Shown here piece by piece: positions 9,860 through 19,309 of a DNA stretch of 64,000 bases. The DNA is taken from NCBI GenBank assembly GCA_017394865.1, contig JAFPWT010000008.1, positions 1-64,000 of the forward strand, given 5' to 3'. The notes under the pieces were generated by a model. That model was not told the DNA's origin and searched no databases. It saw only the letters and a list, made by a program, of their open reading frames with translations. The stretch is from Bacteroidales bacterium (GTDB lineage: Bacteria > Bacteroidota > Bacteroidia > Bacteroidales > F082). How positions within the stretch are numbered: position 1 is the first letter of the stretch; the number at the start of each line of letters is the position of its first letter. A program made the translations under genes and the position numbers.

Positions 9860-12800
9860 ATGAAACAAACCAGTACTCTGTTTATAAAGCTTTTCCTGCT
9901 CGTTGCGCTGCTCACCGGCGCAAAGGCTTACGCTGGGAACGTACCTGCCGGTTCCTTCGACGTTTGTAAGATCCACAACACCTTCTATCTCCATGTATCA
10001 GGATGGGCGAAAGACGACGATGCGCCCTCGACATCCATCAATGTGCGCGTCGATATCTGTACCGACAACGGCTACGCCAATGTCTATAAATCGGTGACGC
10101 TGCCAGCTGACAAGTACAGGCAGGACATCGGCCAGCATGGTTTCGACGAGTACATCGAAATCGATGCCCCCAACACCTACTATGTGCGCGTGACGGCCCT
10201 CGATGCCACGGGCGACAACGACAGGGTATTACCTATTCCTACAGCCAGTGTTTCAAATGGCAATAATGCCCAACCCATCGCAATGACGGGCTGGACAGAG
10301 ATTAACAGTTCCGACGAATGGACTACTGGCATCTATAAGGTGACGCAAGATATTACTATTGATTATGTCTATGTCCTCGGTGACGTGACGCTTTTCCTCG
10401 GTGAAGGCACCACGCTCACCGTGAATGGCAGCATCATAGTTAATGAAGGCAACAAGCTCACCATCGACGGCACTGGATCGCTTGTGGCCTTTGGCGATGA
10501 TAGCGGTCCTAGTCCTGCCATTGGCGCTAAGGACCTGGATGATTATAATTGGAATGGTCCCGGAGATCCACCACCTGTTTCTTCTTGTGGCGAGATTGTG
10601 ATTAACAACGGCCATATCACTGCGACGGGTGCACACAATTGTCCAGCTATCGGCGGCAACTATTTTAATAAAAACAATACCGCCTGCAAAATCACCATCA
10701 ATGGCGGTGTTGTTCATGCTACAGGTGGATCTGGTGCTCCTGCCATCGGCGGCGGAATGGCAGATAACAATTATCACTATTATATGAATTCCACGCTTAC
10801 TGAATACACTGGCACCCTCTTGGAAACCGACGGCATGCCCGGCACCGTGGTCATCAATGGCGGTCAGGTGACGGCCATCGCCGACCCCACCGTCTATGCC
10901 ATCGGCCGCGGCCCCTACGCCACGGGCAGCATTGGCAGCGTGACATTAGGCTGGACCAACCCCACCGACTTCATCTATGCCACCCGCCTCGACACCGAAC
11001 TCCTGAGCATCGCCGAGGGCAAGACCTTCGTCATCGAGGGCACAGGCATTGAGGTCAATAACGACAATAAAGCCATTCTGGCTAATCTCAGCAACGGCAC
11101 CCTATGGTCCAATAATGTCAAGACTTTGGGTGCCGCCACCGTGAGTGGCATACTGCCCGCCTACACCCGCCGCGCCGAGCCTTTCTTGCCGTCCTACACC
11201 GTGACCGACGCTTTCGGAACCGTGCTCACCGAGGGCACCGACTTCACCGCCGCGCTGACCTCCGGAGGCGAGACCGTAGCGCAGCTGAACGCAGTGGGCA
11301 GCTACACCCTGACGCTCACCGGCACGGGGCAGTACATCGGCACCCGCACCTTCGACATCGAGGTGCAGGACATCGTGGCACCGCCACTTGTTACTTCTCC
11401 TGATGGCATTTCTGAACGCAATGCCATCCGCCAGACCGACTACACCGAAAACAGTGCCACGTTAGAGTGGAGCGACCTCAACGCGGACGTGACCACCTGG
11501 AAACTTGAATACAGCAAGAATTTCCGCTTCGACGAGGCCTACGCTCCCGTCCAAGAGCTGACCGTCACCGGCACGCCCCGCGTCACCATCACCGGCCTCG
11601 ACCCCGAGACCTCCTACTATGCCCGCGTAAAGGCCGTCCATCACGGCGTGGAGAGCGACTGGGGCGGGGTGTGGTATTATAATGATCAGGGCCAGAATAC
11701 CGGAAACGGCTCCACCCGCTTCGAGACCACTGCCAACAAGACATGGGCGGGAAGTGGCAAAATAGAAACCTCTCGTGAAATTCCTACTGACATGTTCTTA
11801 CCCTATTATTATATACTGGGTGAAAATTTTCCGTGTGACCAATTAATTACACAGCAGATTTACACAGCCGACGAAATAGGCCGGGCAGGATACATCAACA
11901 GCCTCTCGTTCCGTACGGAACTACCCCGTGGTGGTTATAGAAAAGCAGAATATTATATAAATGAACATGGTCTTGAATGGTATGAGGGATACATGAACAT
12001 TTATCCCAAACATCCCTTGCAGGTCTATCTTGTCCAGACGGATAAGGTGAGCTTCAGCGACGCTGAAGACATGATTTCCTACACCGATGCCGACCTCGTG
12101 TGGAGCGGCCAATTAACAGAAGCACCTGACTCGTGGAACACCATCACGTTCAGCACTCCCTTCCCCTACGACGGCAGACACAACCTTGCAGTCATCATCT
12201 ATAGTGTCAATTCAGGTAGTGAAAACGTTCGGGGCTGGTGTGGATTCCATAATTATTTTACCGACAAACCTCAAGCTTTATACTCCAGACCAGATGCAGG
12301 TATAAATAGTTTAATATTAACCGGCCCAATAAATTCGAGTACTGGTAATCCTATCAAGAACCACATACGCTTCGGCATCAGCAGCCTCGACCTGGCAGAC
12401 CAGACGGACCACAGCAGCGACATAAGCAGTAAGGACGGAGAGACCACGATGGTCACCCTGAGCGACCGCACGCTCTACCGCGACGGCGACTGGAACACGC
12501 TGTGCCTGCCCTTCAACATGGGCGATGCCACCGCCGCCGAAGGCCACCACTTCGACGGCACCGAGCTGGAAGGCGCCACCGTGATGCAGCTCAACCCCGC
12601 CACGTCGAACCTCACCGACGGCACGCTGACGCTCAACTTCACCGATGCCGCTAATATCGAGGCCGGAAAGCCCTATATCGTAAAATGGAACCCCGCCAAC
12701 TATGCGCCCAGCGTACCGAACCACTACATCATCACATCCGAAGCCGACTGGAACGCCTTTGCCAGCAACCCCAACACCGATGCCGTACTCGCTACCGACA

Positions 12801-15091
12801 TCAGCGTCAGCACAATGGTGGGAGGTTTTTCCGGCACCTTCGACGGCAACGGCCACACCATCACCTTCAACTGCGGCAGTGCAGAGTCGCCCTATACAGG
12901 CATGAATTGCGCTCTGTTCTCAACCATCAACGGCGCCACCATCAAGAACCTCCATGTGGCAGGCAATATCTACACTTCTTCAAATGGCTATGGTAGTTAT
13001 GCCGGCGGTCTGGTAGGACAGGCCACGGGCAACTGCACCATCGCCAACTGCCATGTCAGCACGAATATCACGGGTAAATTGGATGGATATAGTATTGTTC
13101 CTGCTTCTTATAATGGCGGCATCATCGGCCGTGTCGGTTATTACAATATAAGCGGCAATGTAAGCATCACCGATTGCCTCTTCGACGGTCAGCTGAATGG
13201 CACCGGCCGCGGCATCGCCAACTGCAAGGGCTTCGTGGGCTGTCTATTCGAATACGATGATAACTATTACATTAACACCGCCTCCGTTACCATCACTCGC
13301 AGCCTCTTCGCCCCCAGTGCCAATCCCACCGTGTTGACAGATTTTGCCGCCACCTTCGCTACAGGAGACGGCTCAACCTACAGTGCCACCACCGCCGACG
13401 CCACCATCACGGACTGCTACTACACCCAGACCTTAGGCATGCCGCAAGGCACCGATGCCAGCAGCATGAGCGCGGCGCAGATAGCCGCAGCCCTCGGCAG
13501 CAATTGGACCGTCAGCGACGGCAAGGCCGTGCCTGCCCTCACCCCCAACGGTAGCTACCTCGAATGCACTGCTCCCATCTTCGGGCCGTACCAGATCGTG
13601 GGCGCCGACCCCGCAGCCGTCACCTTCGACGAGGGCAGATGCTCCTTCCAAGGCACCTACGAGCCCTTCAACGACCGCACCGGCCTGCTCCTTGATAAGC
13701 GCAACACCTCCGGAAACGGCGTCTTCCAAGCCGGCATCGACCTCAAGGGATATGTCGTCAACGGCTGGTTCACCGATGCGGCACGTACCGTTCCAGCCAC
13801 CTATATCCCCTTCGACGAGAACACCGGCCAAGTGACGCTCTACCTCAACACCACAGAGGCCGTCAAGCGCACCGTGAATGCCGCCACCAACTGGGACGAC
13901 CCGACGCTCCCCATCGACGGCTGGAACTTCGTCTCCTCACCCGTCACGGGAAGCATCGCACCCTCGGATGTTATGAATCTGTTCCCCTTGGTGGAGAACG
14001 TTCCTAATCCACTCTCAACCAACTACGACCTCTATCGCCTCAACACCGGCACGACGATGTGGGAGAACTACAAGTCCCACACCGATGGCTTCGGTCTAGA
14101 CAACGGTCTCGGATATCTCTATGCCAGCAAGGACAAGACCACGCTGGTCTTCACCGCCGGCAACAGCAACTTCAACACGGATAACTCCAAGACCATCTAT
14201 AACCTTCCCAAGGGCTTCAGCTTAGTAGGCAATCCCTTCAAAGTGAACGCCTATATCAACAAGTCCTACTACATCATGGACGAGACCGGCACCAATGTCG
14301 TGCCCACCGTGGTCGAGGCAAGCACCCCCATTGCGCCCTGCACCGGCGTCGTGGTGGAAGTCACGGATAGCGATGTAACCAGTGGGACCAACGGCGTCAC
14401 CTTCAGCACTTCGCTTCCATCGCAAAGCACTGGCGACAATGGTCATCTAGAAATCGCGTTAACCCAAACCGTTGCGTTTGGTGAAACACCGAATAGCCGT
14501 GACGACAGGCCTTCGGAAAGCTCAAGAACCCTGTCTCTCGACAAGGCCATCGTCAGCTTCAACGAGGGCGCACGTCTGGGCAAATTCCATTTCGGCGAAC
14601 AAAACGGCAATATTTATATCCCGCAAGGCGGCAAGGAATACGCCATCGTCAACAGCACCGGCCAAGGTGAGATTCCCATCAATTTCAAGGCCAATAAAAA
14701 CGGTGTTTATACGTTGACCGTCTCAGAAACTTTACACTCTTCACTTTCCACTCTTCACTTAATTGACAATCTCACAGGTGCCGACATCGACCTGCTGCAA
14801 ACACCTAGCTATTCCTTCACTGCGAAGACCATCGATTACGCCTCGCGCTTCAAGCTGGTGTTCGTGTCGAACGACGCCGAACTCGACAATGAGATGTTCG
14901 CCTTTGTCAGCGACGGCCAGATCGTCATCGTCGGCGACGGATTGGTACAGGTCATCGACCTGCTGGGACACACCCTCGTCAGCAAGGACAATGCGCATCG
15001 CATCCCCACCGCCGGCATGAGCCCCGGGGTTTATGTGTTACGTCTCATCAACGGCGAAAAGACAAAGACGCAGAAGATTGTGATCAAATAA
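9860..15091 (+). CDS. Giant adhesin-like surface protein with GLUG motifs and T9SS sorting domain
   Basis: Secreted protein of 1743 aa with no recognisable catalytic domain. After a signal peptide (about 1-25, ending AKAYA) come a beta-sandwich N-terminal domain, a beta-helix-like stretch of glycine-rich strands (about 160-430; repeated INGG and AIGG motifs, like Cthe_2159-type carbohydrate-binding domains), an FN3 domain (about 520-620), the unnamed jelly-roll-like module seen in two other proteins here (about 645-845), a domain opening SDRTLYRDGDWNTLCLPF, GLUG motifs (about 985-1130: GTFDGNGHTI, AGGLVGQ, GGIIGRVG), and the C-terminal block ending GLVQVIDLLGHTLVS...GVYVLRL typical of T9SS type A cargo. 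It is probably displayed on the outer membrane and binds glycan or protein. Substrate unknown. Its last ~60 bases match the end of the 1525 gene exactly. Confidence 0.82.
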   Translation: MKQTSTLFIKLFLLVALLTGAKAYAGNVPAGSFDVCKIHNTFYLHVSGWAKDDDAPSTSINVRVDICTDNGYANVYKSVTLPADKYRQDIGQHGFDEYIEIDAPNTYYVRVTALDATGDNDRVLPIPTASVSNGNNAQPIAMTGWTEINSSDEWTTGIYKVTQDITIDYVYVLGDVTLFLGEGTTLTVNGSIIVNEGNKLTIDGTGSLVAFGDDSGPSPAIGAKDLDDYNWNGPGDPPPVSSCGEIVINNGHITATGAHNCPAIGGNYFNKNNTACKITINGGVVHATGGSGAPAIGGGMADNNYHYYMNSTLTEYTGTLLETDGMPGTVVINGGQVTAIADPTVYAIGRGPYATGSIGSVTLGWTNPTDFIYATRLDTELLSIAEGKTFVIEGTGIEVNNDNKAILANLSNGTLWSNNVKTLGAATVSGILPAYTRRAEPFLPSYTVTDAFGTVLTEGTDFTAALTSGGETVAQLNAVGSYTLTLTGTGQYIGTRTFDIEVQDIVAPPLVTSPDGISERNAIRQTDYTENSATLEWSDLNADVTTWKLEYSKNFRFDEAYAPVQELTVTGTPRVTITGLDPETSYYARVKAVHHGVESDWGGVWYYNDQGQNTGNGSTRFETTANKTWAGSGKIETSREIPTDMFLPYYYILGENFPCDQLITQQIYTADEIGRAGYINSLSFRTELPRGGYRKAEYYINEHGLEWYEGYMNIYPKHPLQVYLVQTDKVSFSDAEDMISYTDADLVWSGQLTEAPDSWNTITFSTPFPYDGRHNLAVIIYSVNSGSENVRGWCGFHNYFTDKPQALYSRPDAGINSLILTGPINSSTGNPIKNHIRFGISSLDLADQTDHSSDISSKDGETTMVTLSDRTLYRDGDWNTLCLPFNMGDATAAEGHHFDGTELEGATVMQLNPATSNLTDGTLTLNFTDAANIEAGKPYIVKWNPANYAPSVPNHYIITSEADWNAFASNPNTDAVLATDISVSTMVGGFSGTFDGNGHTITFNCGSAESPYTGMNCALFSTINGATIKNLHVAGNIYTSSNGYGSYAGGLVGQATGNCTIANCHVSTNITGKLDGYSIVPASYNGGIIGRVGYYNISGNVSITDCLFDGQLNGTGRGIANCKGFVGCLFEYDDNYYINTASVTITRSLFAPSANPTVLTDFAATFATGDGSTYSATTADATITDCYYTQTLGMPQGTDASSMSAAQIAAALGSNWTVSDGKAVPALTPNGSYLECTAPIFGPYQIVGADPAAVTFDEGRCSFQGTYEPFNDRTGLLLDKRNTSGNGVFQAGIDLKGYVVNGWFTDAARTVPATYIPFDENTGQVTLYLNTTEAVKRTVNAATNWDDPTLPIDGWNFVSSPVTGSIAPSDVMNLFPLVENVPNPLSTNYDLYRLNTGTTMWENYKSHTDGFGLDNGLGYLYASKDKTTLVFTAGNSNFNTDNSKTIYNLPKGFSLVGNPFKVNAYINKSYYIMDETGTNVVPTVVEASTPIAPCTGVVVEVTDSDVTSGTNGVTFSTSLPSQSTGDNGHLEIALTQTVAFGETPNSRDDRPSESSRTLSLDKAIVSFNEGARLGKFHFGEQNGNIYIPQGGKEYAIVNSTGQGEIPINFKANKNGVYTLTVSETLHSSLSTLHLIDNLTGADIDLLQTPSYSFTAKTIDYASRFKLVFVSNDAELDNEMFAFVSDGQIVIVGDGLVQVIDLLGHTLVSKDNAHRIPTAGMSPGVYVLRLINGEKTKTQKIVIK

Positions 15092-15128
15092 AACATTACG
15101 ATTTACATTCTTTTGAAAAATCCGTCAA
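15074..15128 (+). repeat. 55-bp exact direct repeat, copy 2
   Basis: Identical to 8347-8401; spans the stop codon and the first arm of the terminator of the 9860 gene. Confidence 0.9.
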
Positions 15129-15147
15129 AAAAATGGCGGATTTTTTT
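15116..15147 (+). terminator. Intrinsic terminator after the 9860 gene
   Basis: AAAAATCCGTCA and TGGCGGATTTTT pair around a short A-rich loop, followed by T residues. Third instance of the same stem in the window. Confidence 0.85.
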
Positions 15148-15155
15148 GTTTTTCT

Positions 15156-15163
15156 TATTTTTA
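15156..15163 (+). promoter_or_regulatory. Possible weak -7 box for the 15187 gene
   Basis: TATTTTTA differs from TAnnTTTG only in the last base. It lies 23 bases before the ATG at 15187 and directly after the terminator, so a promoter is expected here. Confidence 0.4.
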
Positions 15164-15186
15164 CGGCTGAAAAAATTTTTCTCGCC

Positions 15187-18100
15187 ATGAAACGCCTTAC
15201 CCTACTGTTCGTCGTTCTCTTCGCCGCAAGCCTTTTGAATGCCCAAGAGACCTTCAGTTTCCGCGCCAATCACCCGCAAGGTGTCAGCATTGAAAGCAGC
15301 ACTGCCAACGGGCTCAAACTGCACTACGCCGTCAACGAGATCGGCATTGCCAATATTGACAATGGCGAGGCAAGAGGACAGGAGATCATCATGAAAGGAA
15401 GCTTCGGCTCGTTTGCCGAAGGCCTACCCAACTTGCCCTGCGAGAACCATTATATTGCCGTGCCCCGAGGAGCGACGGTCAACATCGAGGTCAAAGAGAA
15501 TGGTCGCAGCACCTTAAACGACATCGACCTGCTCCCTGCCGCAGAGGTAATCGAAAACGCCGCCGTGGGATTACCTAAATTACGCAAAGACATGAGTGTC
15601 TTCGGTCACGATGCCAACTTCCCGAGCGAGAACGTAAGCATTGCGCAAACCACACAGATACGAGGTTTGGACGTGATCCTGCTTAGCATCACGCCTTTCC
15701 GATACAACCCGGTGAGAAAGACCTTGGAGGTCATCCACGACATGGACATCGACATCCATTTCGAGGGCGGTGACGGACAATTTGGCGAGGCCCGCTACCG
15801 CAACCCTGACTGGGACGGCATCCTACATGACCTGGTCATCAACAGCGAAATGCTGCCCGAAGCACATTACTACGACCTGCTCAACAATGCCTTGACAAGC
15901 CGTGAGAATGGCTGCGAATACCTCATCATTTCACCTGACGACGAAGACATTCTGGCTTGGGCAGACACACTGAAGCGCTTCCGCACCAAGCAAGGCATCC
16001 TCACTAAGGTAGTCAGTACCACGGAGTGTGGAGGCAACACGACGGAAGCCATCAAAGGGTACATCCAAAATGCTTACGAGCATTGGGCGATACCACCTGC
16101 GGCTGTGATGATCTTCGGCGGCCTTGCCTATATACTTCCCAGTGATGAGGAAGTAGGCATTCCTGGATTCCCTCTCCTATTTCTCAATTATGAAGGAACG
16201 GGCTTAAACTATGACTACCTCTCAGACAACCTCTACACCGACATGAACGGCGACAGCATCCCCGACATGGCAATTAGTCGTCTGCCTGCTTATAGTATAG
16301 AAGAGTACGAAATAGAAATAAATAAGATAATCCAATACGAAACTAATCCACCCACTGATCCCGAATACTATAGCCGCCCCATCATCACCTCCGGATACGA
16401 GGACACCAAATGGTTTTTGATCACCTCGCAGGCGGTCAACAGTTTCTATCGCAAAAAACTCGGCAAGCAACCATGGAATTTCTACATGGTCTACCATTCC
16501 TTCGATCCGATTCCTGCACCCGACACGGCATGGTCTATAGGATACAACACGAATGCGGTGGTTGACTATTTCGGTCCCAACGGGCAGAACTATATCGCAC
16601 AAACTCCCGACACACTCAGCGATTGGCGCGACATGTTCAACTATTCCTATCTGGTTGATGCGCTCAGCCAAGGCTCTTTTCTAACCCTTTACCGCGACCA
16701 CTCCGGAGAAAGCATGTGGTGTTGTCCCTACGTTGATGCTTTCGACCTCCTACGTCTTACAAACAACACCACCCCAACCTTCCTCCTCTCCATTGGCTGT
16801 CATACAGGAGACTATACACGAGTCTACAATCAGGGTAGTCTACGCAAGTCGCCACTCATCGCTGCCTTTTGCAGCCATGAAGTCGGGGCGCTCGGGGGCA
16901 TTGGAGCTACCACTGTGACCCACTCACATTACAACGACATGCTTACTTGGGGCGTGATCGATTATTTCTGGCCCAATTTTATGCCTGGCTTAGGTACCGA
17001 AACCTCTCCAGAATTTACCCGCCCAGCTTACGGCCTCGTAGCCGGAAAACTTTTTCTGAACCAATATGCCTTCATGCCCAACTACTGGCCTGTAAGAGTC
17101 GCCACGACCCACAACGTATTCCATGATCTGGGCGAGGCCTATCTCAACCTTTACACCGAGGTACCACAACCGATAAACGTCGTAGCTGAAAGCTTCACCA
17201 ATAACCAAACACAATACACTTTTACAGCCGAAAAGGGGGCTCTGGTTTGCCTGTCACATAATGATGAAATCATCTCCATAGTCCAGGCCACAGGCAACCC
17301 CCAGAGTATCGACTTACATCACCTGCCTATCGGTGAACACTTCCACTTCACCGTGACCGGGAAAAACAAAATCCGATATGAACAAGAGGTTATCGTTAAC
17401 TCGCCCGACCAGCCCTACGTGTACACCAAACAATTCCAAATTAGCGGCAACAGCCAGTTCGATGCCGGCGAGGTGACCGACATCAACGTCACGCTGCACA
17501 ACCACAGCCAGATTGCTTCCAGCCCAGGCACCCTCACGCTTTTATGCGAGTCGCCCTATGTTGAAATTGCACAGGGTACGGCTTCCTATTCCTCCATCAA
17601 CCCCGAAGCCTCCCGCACGCTCACGAAAGCCTTCAAGGTACACATCGCCAGCGAAGTCCCCGACCAAGCGGTGCTGGACTTCATCATACAGTTCAACGAA
17701 AACGAAAACACACATCAAGACCATTTCCGTTTTAACGCCAACGCACCCATCCTCAACATCAATCCCGAAGTCCGGTTCCTGACGGCAGACGGTCAGCCCT
17801 CCTCCCATATCAGCAACGAGGGGAACTCCAGCGTCCTGTTCTCGGTCAGTAACACCGGACATGCCGATGCCCGCTTCCTTTGCGCCACGCTCGACATCAA
17901 GGCTCCGTTTGTCAACATCGAAGCGCCATCATACACACAACAAAGCCTGGCTCCGAACGAGGAACTGACCATCGCCTACACCTTGAATACGACACCCAAT
18001 GCCGTCACTGGTGCATGGTTGCAGTCGCGACTTGAACTGCAATACGACAAACACGAAACCTATTGCGACAACATACTGCAATACGGTGGAATTTACGAGA

Positions 18101-19284
18101 ACTTTGAGGGTGAAGAACTGAATCCGTTTTTCAAATGGACCAGCATCGGACTACACAAATGGGACTATTGCGCCGAGGATGCATACGAAGGACAGCGCTG
18201 CTTTGTGGCCAACGCCGATACCGGCGCATCATCGACGCTGAAAGCCCAATTAAAACAGGAACATGTGAACCATAACTGCAAGATCTCATTTCATTACAAG
18301 ACTGCTGACAACGACACGTTGCTCTACTACAACAACGCAAATGGCAAAATCACAAGTCTCTCTTCAAAAGACTGGCAGTATGCGGAAGTGGACTACAACG
18401 GCTCGGACCGCTATTTCATTTGGTCGTACAAGCAGACCGACAGCAACAGCTGTCAAGCCAAAATCGACGACATCTGCTTCCCACCACTGCACACCGCAAT
18501 CGCTTATGCAGGTGACGACATGTTGGTTTGCGATAACATGCCTATTGAATTGAACAGTGCCTATGCCTATGATTGCGAGTCGGTGCAGTGGACTAGTGAA
18601 GGCGACGGCGTTTTCAGCGACAGCAACAGCGTCAACCCCGTTTACACTCCAGGAGCCCAAGACCTCGCCACTGGAACCGTGACGTTGACTTTGACAGCCG
18701 CTGGTGACGAGACCATTGTTAGCTCCACACAAATTCGTTTTGTGGATGGAATCAGTTTTGGAGCCATCATCGGAGACAGCATCGTCAACAAATACCAAGA
18801 ACCCGTCAGTCGCTATTCCATCGAAAAACAGCCTGGAGTGCAATACCATTGGAATCTTGAGCCTGCCACTGTCGGAGCCATCTATGAGCAGGGCAACGCC
18901 ATCGATATCCAATGGAACCAACACGAAGGCGATGCTGAAGTCACCCTTTCGGTAAGTGCCGACAACGGCTGCACGACAGAACCCGCCATCAAGCGCATCA
19001 GCCTTATTGGTTATTCCACCTCCGAATGGCATCCTGTAAGTTTCAACCTCTTCCCCAACCCGACCAATGGAAAGGTCAACCTTACTATTGAGGAGCCATT
19101 GCTAGGCAAAGCCACCGTGGAGGTCTACAACCTGTTGGGAGAACGGTTAAGCACTAAAAAAGTCAGCAATCTGGCTAAAGGTAGTACTGTCAGTATTGAT
19201 TTGAGCCGGCTTACCCCAGGCCTCTATATCATCAAATTAAACGCTGAAAAAGGTATTTCCAGCAAGAAAGTGAGTCTTAAATAA
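15187..19284 (+). CDS. Gingipain-like C25 cysteine peptidase with T9SS sorting domain (paralogue 1)
   Basis: Secreted peptidase of 1365 aa. The ATG at 15187 opens a clear signal peptide (MKRLTLLFVVLFAASLLNAQ); an upstream in-frame start at 15133 would translate through the preceding terminator and spoil the signal. A C25-type propeptide (about 30-225) precedes the catalytic domain (about 235-640), with His505 in LYRDHSGES and Cys538 in SIGCHTGDY, 33 residues apart as in gingipains. Downstream are beta-sandwich domains, a cleaved-adhesin-like region (about 975-1110), a PKD-like domain opening AYAGDDMLVC, and a compact type A T9SS signal (LFPNPTNGKVNL...GLYIIKL). The next gene starts 25 bases after the stop and is a paralogue, so the two are probably cotranscribed. 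Its 3' end shares a 103-bp identical stretch with that paralogue. Confidence 0.9.
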   Translation: MKRLTLLFVVLFAASLLNAQETFSFRANHPQGVSIESSTANGLKLHYAVNEIGIANIDNGEARGQEIIMKGSFGSFAEGLPNLPCENHYIAVPRGATVNIEVKENGRSTLNDIDLLPAAEVIENAAVGLPKLRKDMSVFGHDANFPSENVSIAQTTQIRGLDVILLSITPFRYNPVRKTLEVIHDMDIDIHFEGGDGQFGEARYRNPDWDGILHDLVINSEMLPEAHYYDLLNNALTSRENGCEYLIISPDDEDILAWADTLKRFRTKQGILTKVVSTTECGGNTTEAIKGYIQNAYEHWAIPPAAVMIFGGLAYILPSDEEVGIPGFPLLFLNYEGTGLNYDYLSDNLYTDMNGDSIPDMAISRLPAYSIEEYEIEINKIIQYETNPPTDPEYYSRPIITSGYEDTKWFLITSQAVNSFYRKKLGKQPWNFYMVYHSFDPIPAPDTAWSIGYNTNAVVDYFGPNGQNYIAQTPDTLSDWRDMFNYSYLVDALSQGSFLTLYRDHSGESMWCCPYVDAFDLLRLTNNTTPTFLLSIGCHTGDYTRVYNQGSLRKSPLIAAFCSHEVGALGGIGATTVTHSHYNDMLTWGVIDYFWPNFMPGLGTETSPEFTRPAYGLVAGKLFLNQYAFMPNYWPVRVATTHNVFHDLGEAYLNLYTEVPQPINVVAESFTNNQTQYTFTAEKGALVCLSHNDEIISIVQATGNPQSIDLHHLPIGEHFHFTVTGKNKIRYEQEVIVNSPDQPYVYTKQFQISGNSQFDAGEVTDINVTLHNHSQIASSPGTLTLLCESPYVEIAQGTASYSSINPEASRTLTKAFKVHIASEVPDQAVLDFIIQFNENENTHQDHFRFNANAPILNINPEVRFLTADGQPSSHISNEGNSSVLFSVSNTGHADARFLCATLDIKAPFVNIEAPSYTQQSLAPNEELTIAYTLNTTPNAVTGAWLQSRLELQYDKHETYCDNILQYGGIYENFEGEELNPFFKWTSIGLHKWDYCAEDAYEGQRCFVANADTGASSTLKAQLKQEHVNHNCKISFHYKTADNDTLLYYNNANGKITSLSSKDWQYAEVDYNGSDRYFIWSYKQTDSNSCQAKIDDICFPPLHTAIAYAGDDMLVCDNMPIELNSAYAYDCESVQWTSEGDGVFSDSNSVNPVYTPGAQDLATGTVTLTLTAAGDETIVSSTQIRFVDGISFGAIIGDSIVNKYQEPVSRYSIEKQPGVQYHWNLEPATVGAIYEQGNAIDIQWNQHEGDAEVTLSVSADNGCTTEPAIKRISLIGYSTSEWHPVSFNLFPNPTNGKVNLTIEEPLLGKATVEVYNLLGERLSTKKVSNLAKGSTVSIDLSRLTPGLYIIKLNAEKGISSKKVSLK
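19124..19226 (+). repeat. 103-bp exact direct repeat inside sorting-domain coding sequence, copy 1
   Basis: Identical to 23088-23190, including all third codon positions, inside genes that otherwise differ clearly at the DNA level. Confidence 0.93.
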
Positions 19285-19293
19285 CTTTTAATT

Positions 19294-19299
19294 GGAGGA
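19294..19299 (+). promoter_or_regulatory. Shine-Dalgarno-like GGAGGA before the 19310 gene
   Basis: GGAGGA lies 10 bases before the ATG at 19310. Such sites are rare in this window, where most starts show only A-rich leaders. It supports the 19310 start and translation from a shared mRNA. Confidence 0.4.
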
Positions 19300-19309
19300 A
19301 TAGGCCGCC

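Noticed and set aside
15133-15186. In-frame extension of the first tandem peptidase to an upstream start
   Set aside because: It would translate the 3' arm of the terminator and place a hydrophobic stretch before the clear signal peptide starting at 15187.
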